Assembly (NCBI GenBank): GCA_964477085.1
Contig: CAYZDF010000036.1
Span: forward strand, 1-31,790
DNA length: 31,790 nt
Direction: 5' to 3'
From: Dichloromethanomonas sp964477085
GTDB lineage: Bacteria; Bacillota; Desulfitobacteriia; Desulfitobacteriales; Syntrophobotulaceae
How positions within the stretch are numbered: the stretch's first letter is position 1; the number at the start of each line of letters is the position of its first letter. The notes beneath the pieces are model-generated. The model saw only the letters and a list, made by a program, of their open reading frames with translations. It was not told the origin of the DNA and made no database searches. The position numbers were made by a program, and so were the translations under genes. Positions 31,582 to 31,790 of this stretch are shown here, in pieces.

Positions 31582-31790
31582 TTATAATTTTACTTCAATC
31601 ATTTTTGCCAGATCTGGTTTTCCTCTGAAACCAACGACTTTATCGACTACTTCGCCATTTTTAAACAATAGAAGTGTTGGGATACTCATGACATCATATT
31701 TGGATGCTACTTCACCCTGTTCATCAACATTTAACTTTCCAATAATAGCTTTGCCAGCATATTCATCAGCAAGTTCTTCAACAACAGGTT
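31582..31790 (-). CDS. trxA: Thioredoxin, C-terminal part, cut by window edge
   Basis: About 69 codons are visible, ending at TAA (31582-31584). The sequence GKLNVDEQGEVASKYDVMSI, then PTLLLFKNGEVVDKVVGF, is the second half of a thioredoxin: NVDE strand, SIPT with the cis-proline and FKNGE. The catalytic CGPC lies beyond base 31790. Thioredoxin reduces disulfides in cytosolic proteins. The terminator at 31516 follows. Identity as thioredoxin is firm; whether it is trxA or a paralogue cannot be told. Confidence 0.92.
   Translation of the reverse strand, partial: PVVEELADEYAGKAIIGKLNVDEQGEVASKYDVMSIPTLLLFKNGEVVDKVVGFRGKPDLAKMIEVKL

Noticed and set aside
1..31790. CRISPR arrays, insertion sequences, prophage or toxin-antitoxin genes
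   Set aside because: Looked for regularly spaced repeats, transposases, integrases and paired small genes; none found.

Overview
The window reads as a low-GC, Gram-positive, endospore-forming anaerobe of the Clostridia, most like the Peptococcaceae (Desulfitobacterium, Dehalobacter, Desulfosporosinus type). The evidence is chromosomal housekeeping and sporulation gene content: spo0A with a self-regulatory promoter, a spoVM microgene, a SpoVB-type flippase, a PdaB-type deacetylase, strong AGGAGG-type ribosome binding sites, many TTG and GTG starts, and a clostridial ferredoxin. The genus is an inference from gene style; no marker in the window settles it. I see no insertion sequence, prophage or CRISPR array.

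Layout. 1-1348 (-): 5' part of an EF-G-like GTPase, cut by the window edge. 1549-3087 (+): SpoVB/MurJ-like flippase. 3110-4797 (-): small membrane protein, surE, folE. 5079-6260 (-): TPR protein. 6476-7495 (+): lipoprotein with a degenerate phospholipase D fold. 7532-7973: non-coding stretch with a strongly structured element. 7974-9367 (-): winged-helix coiled-coil protein and panB. 9503-9871 (+): TIGR04086-type membrane protein. 9932-18054 (-): lgt, a 701-residue FtsA-like ATPase with a repeat-rich tail, pfkA, a DnaA/Hda-like ATPase, DedA, a YczE-type membrane protein and glnA. 18122-20002 (-): two proteins of unknown role, one with TPR repeats. 20115-21234 (+): small membrane protein and a PdaB-type deacetylase. 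21231-22088 (-): YitT. 22217-22292 (+): tRNA-Arg(CCG). 22567-24102 (-): a thymidylate-kinase-like protein lacking the Walker A lysine, then spo0A. 24480-26303 (-): ferredoxin, a secreted protein, spoVM (only 23 codons), an unknown helical protein and pssA. 26432-29134 (-): DinG-family helicase. 29396-29710 (+): unknown. 29707-31067 (-): FlhB-like and YlqG/FliK-like pair. 31172-31441 (+): small PQ-loop-like membrane protein. 31582-31790 (-): C-terminal part of thioredoxin.

The genes mix central metabolism (pfkA, glnA, panB, folE, surE), envelope biogenesis (lgt, pssA, DedA, SpoVB) and sporulation (spo0A, spoVM, pdaB-like, spoVB-like). There is no single dominating operon; most genes have their own ribosome binding site, and several hairpin terminators separate them.

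The least explained items are: the FtsA-like ATPase with several ubiquitin-like/TGS-like repeats; a DnaA-like protein carrying Hda-type Walker B and a diverged DNA-binding domain; the structured intergenic element at about 7700-7860; and the kinase-like protein with Ile in place of the P-loop Lys.
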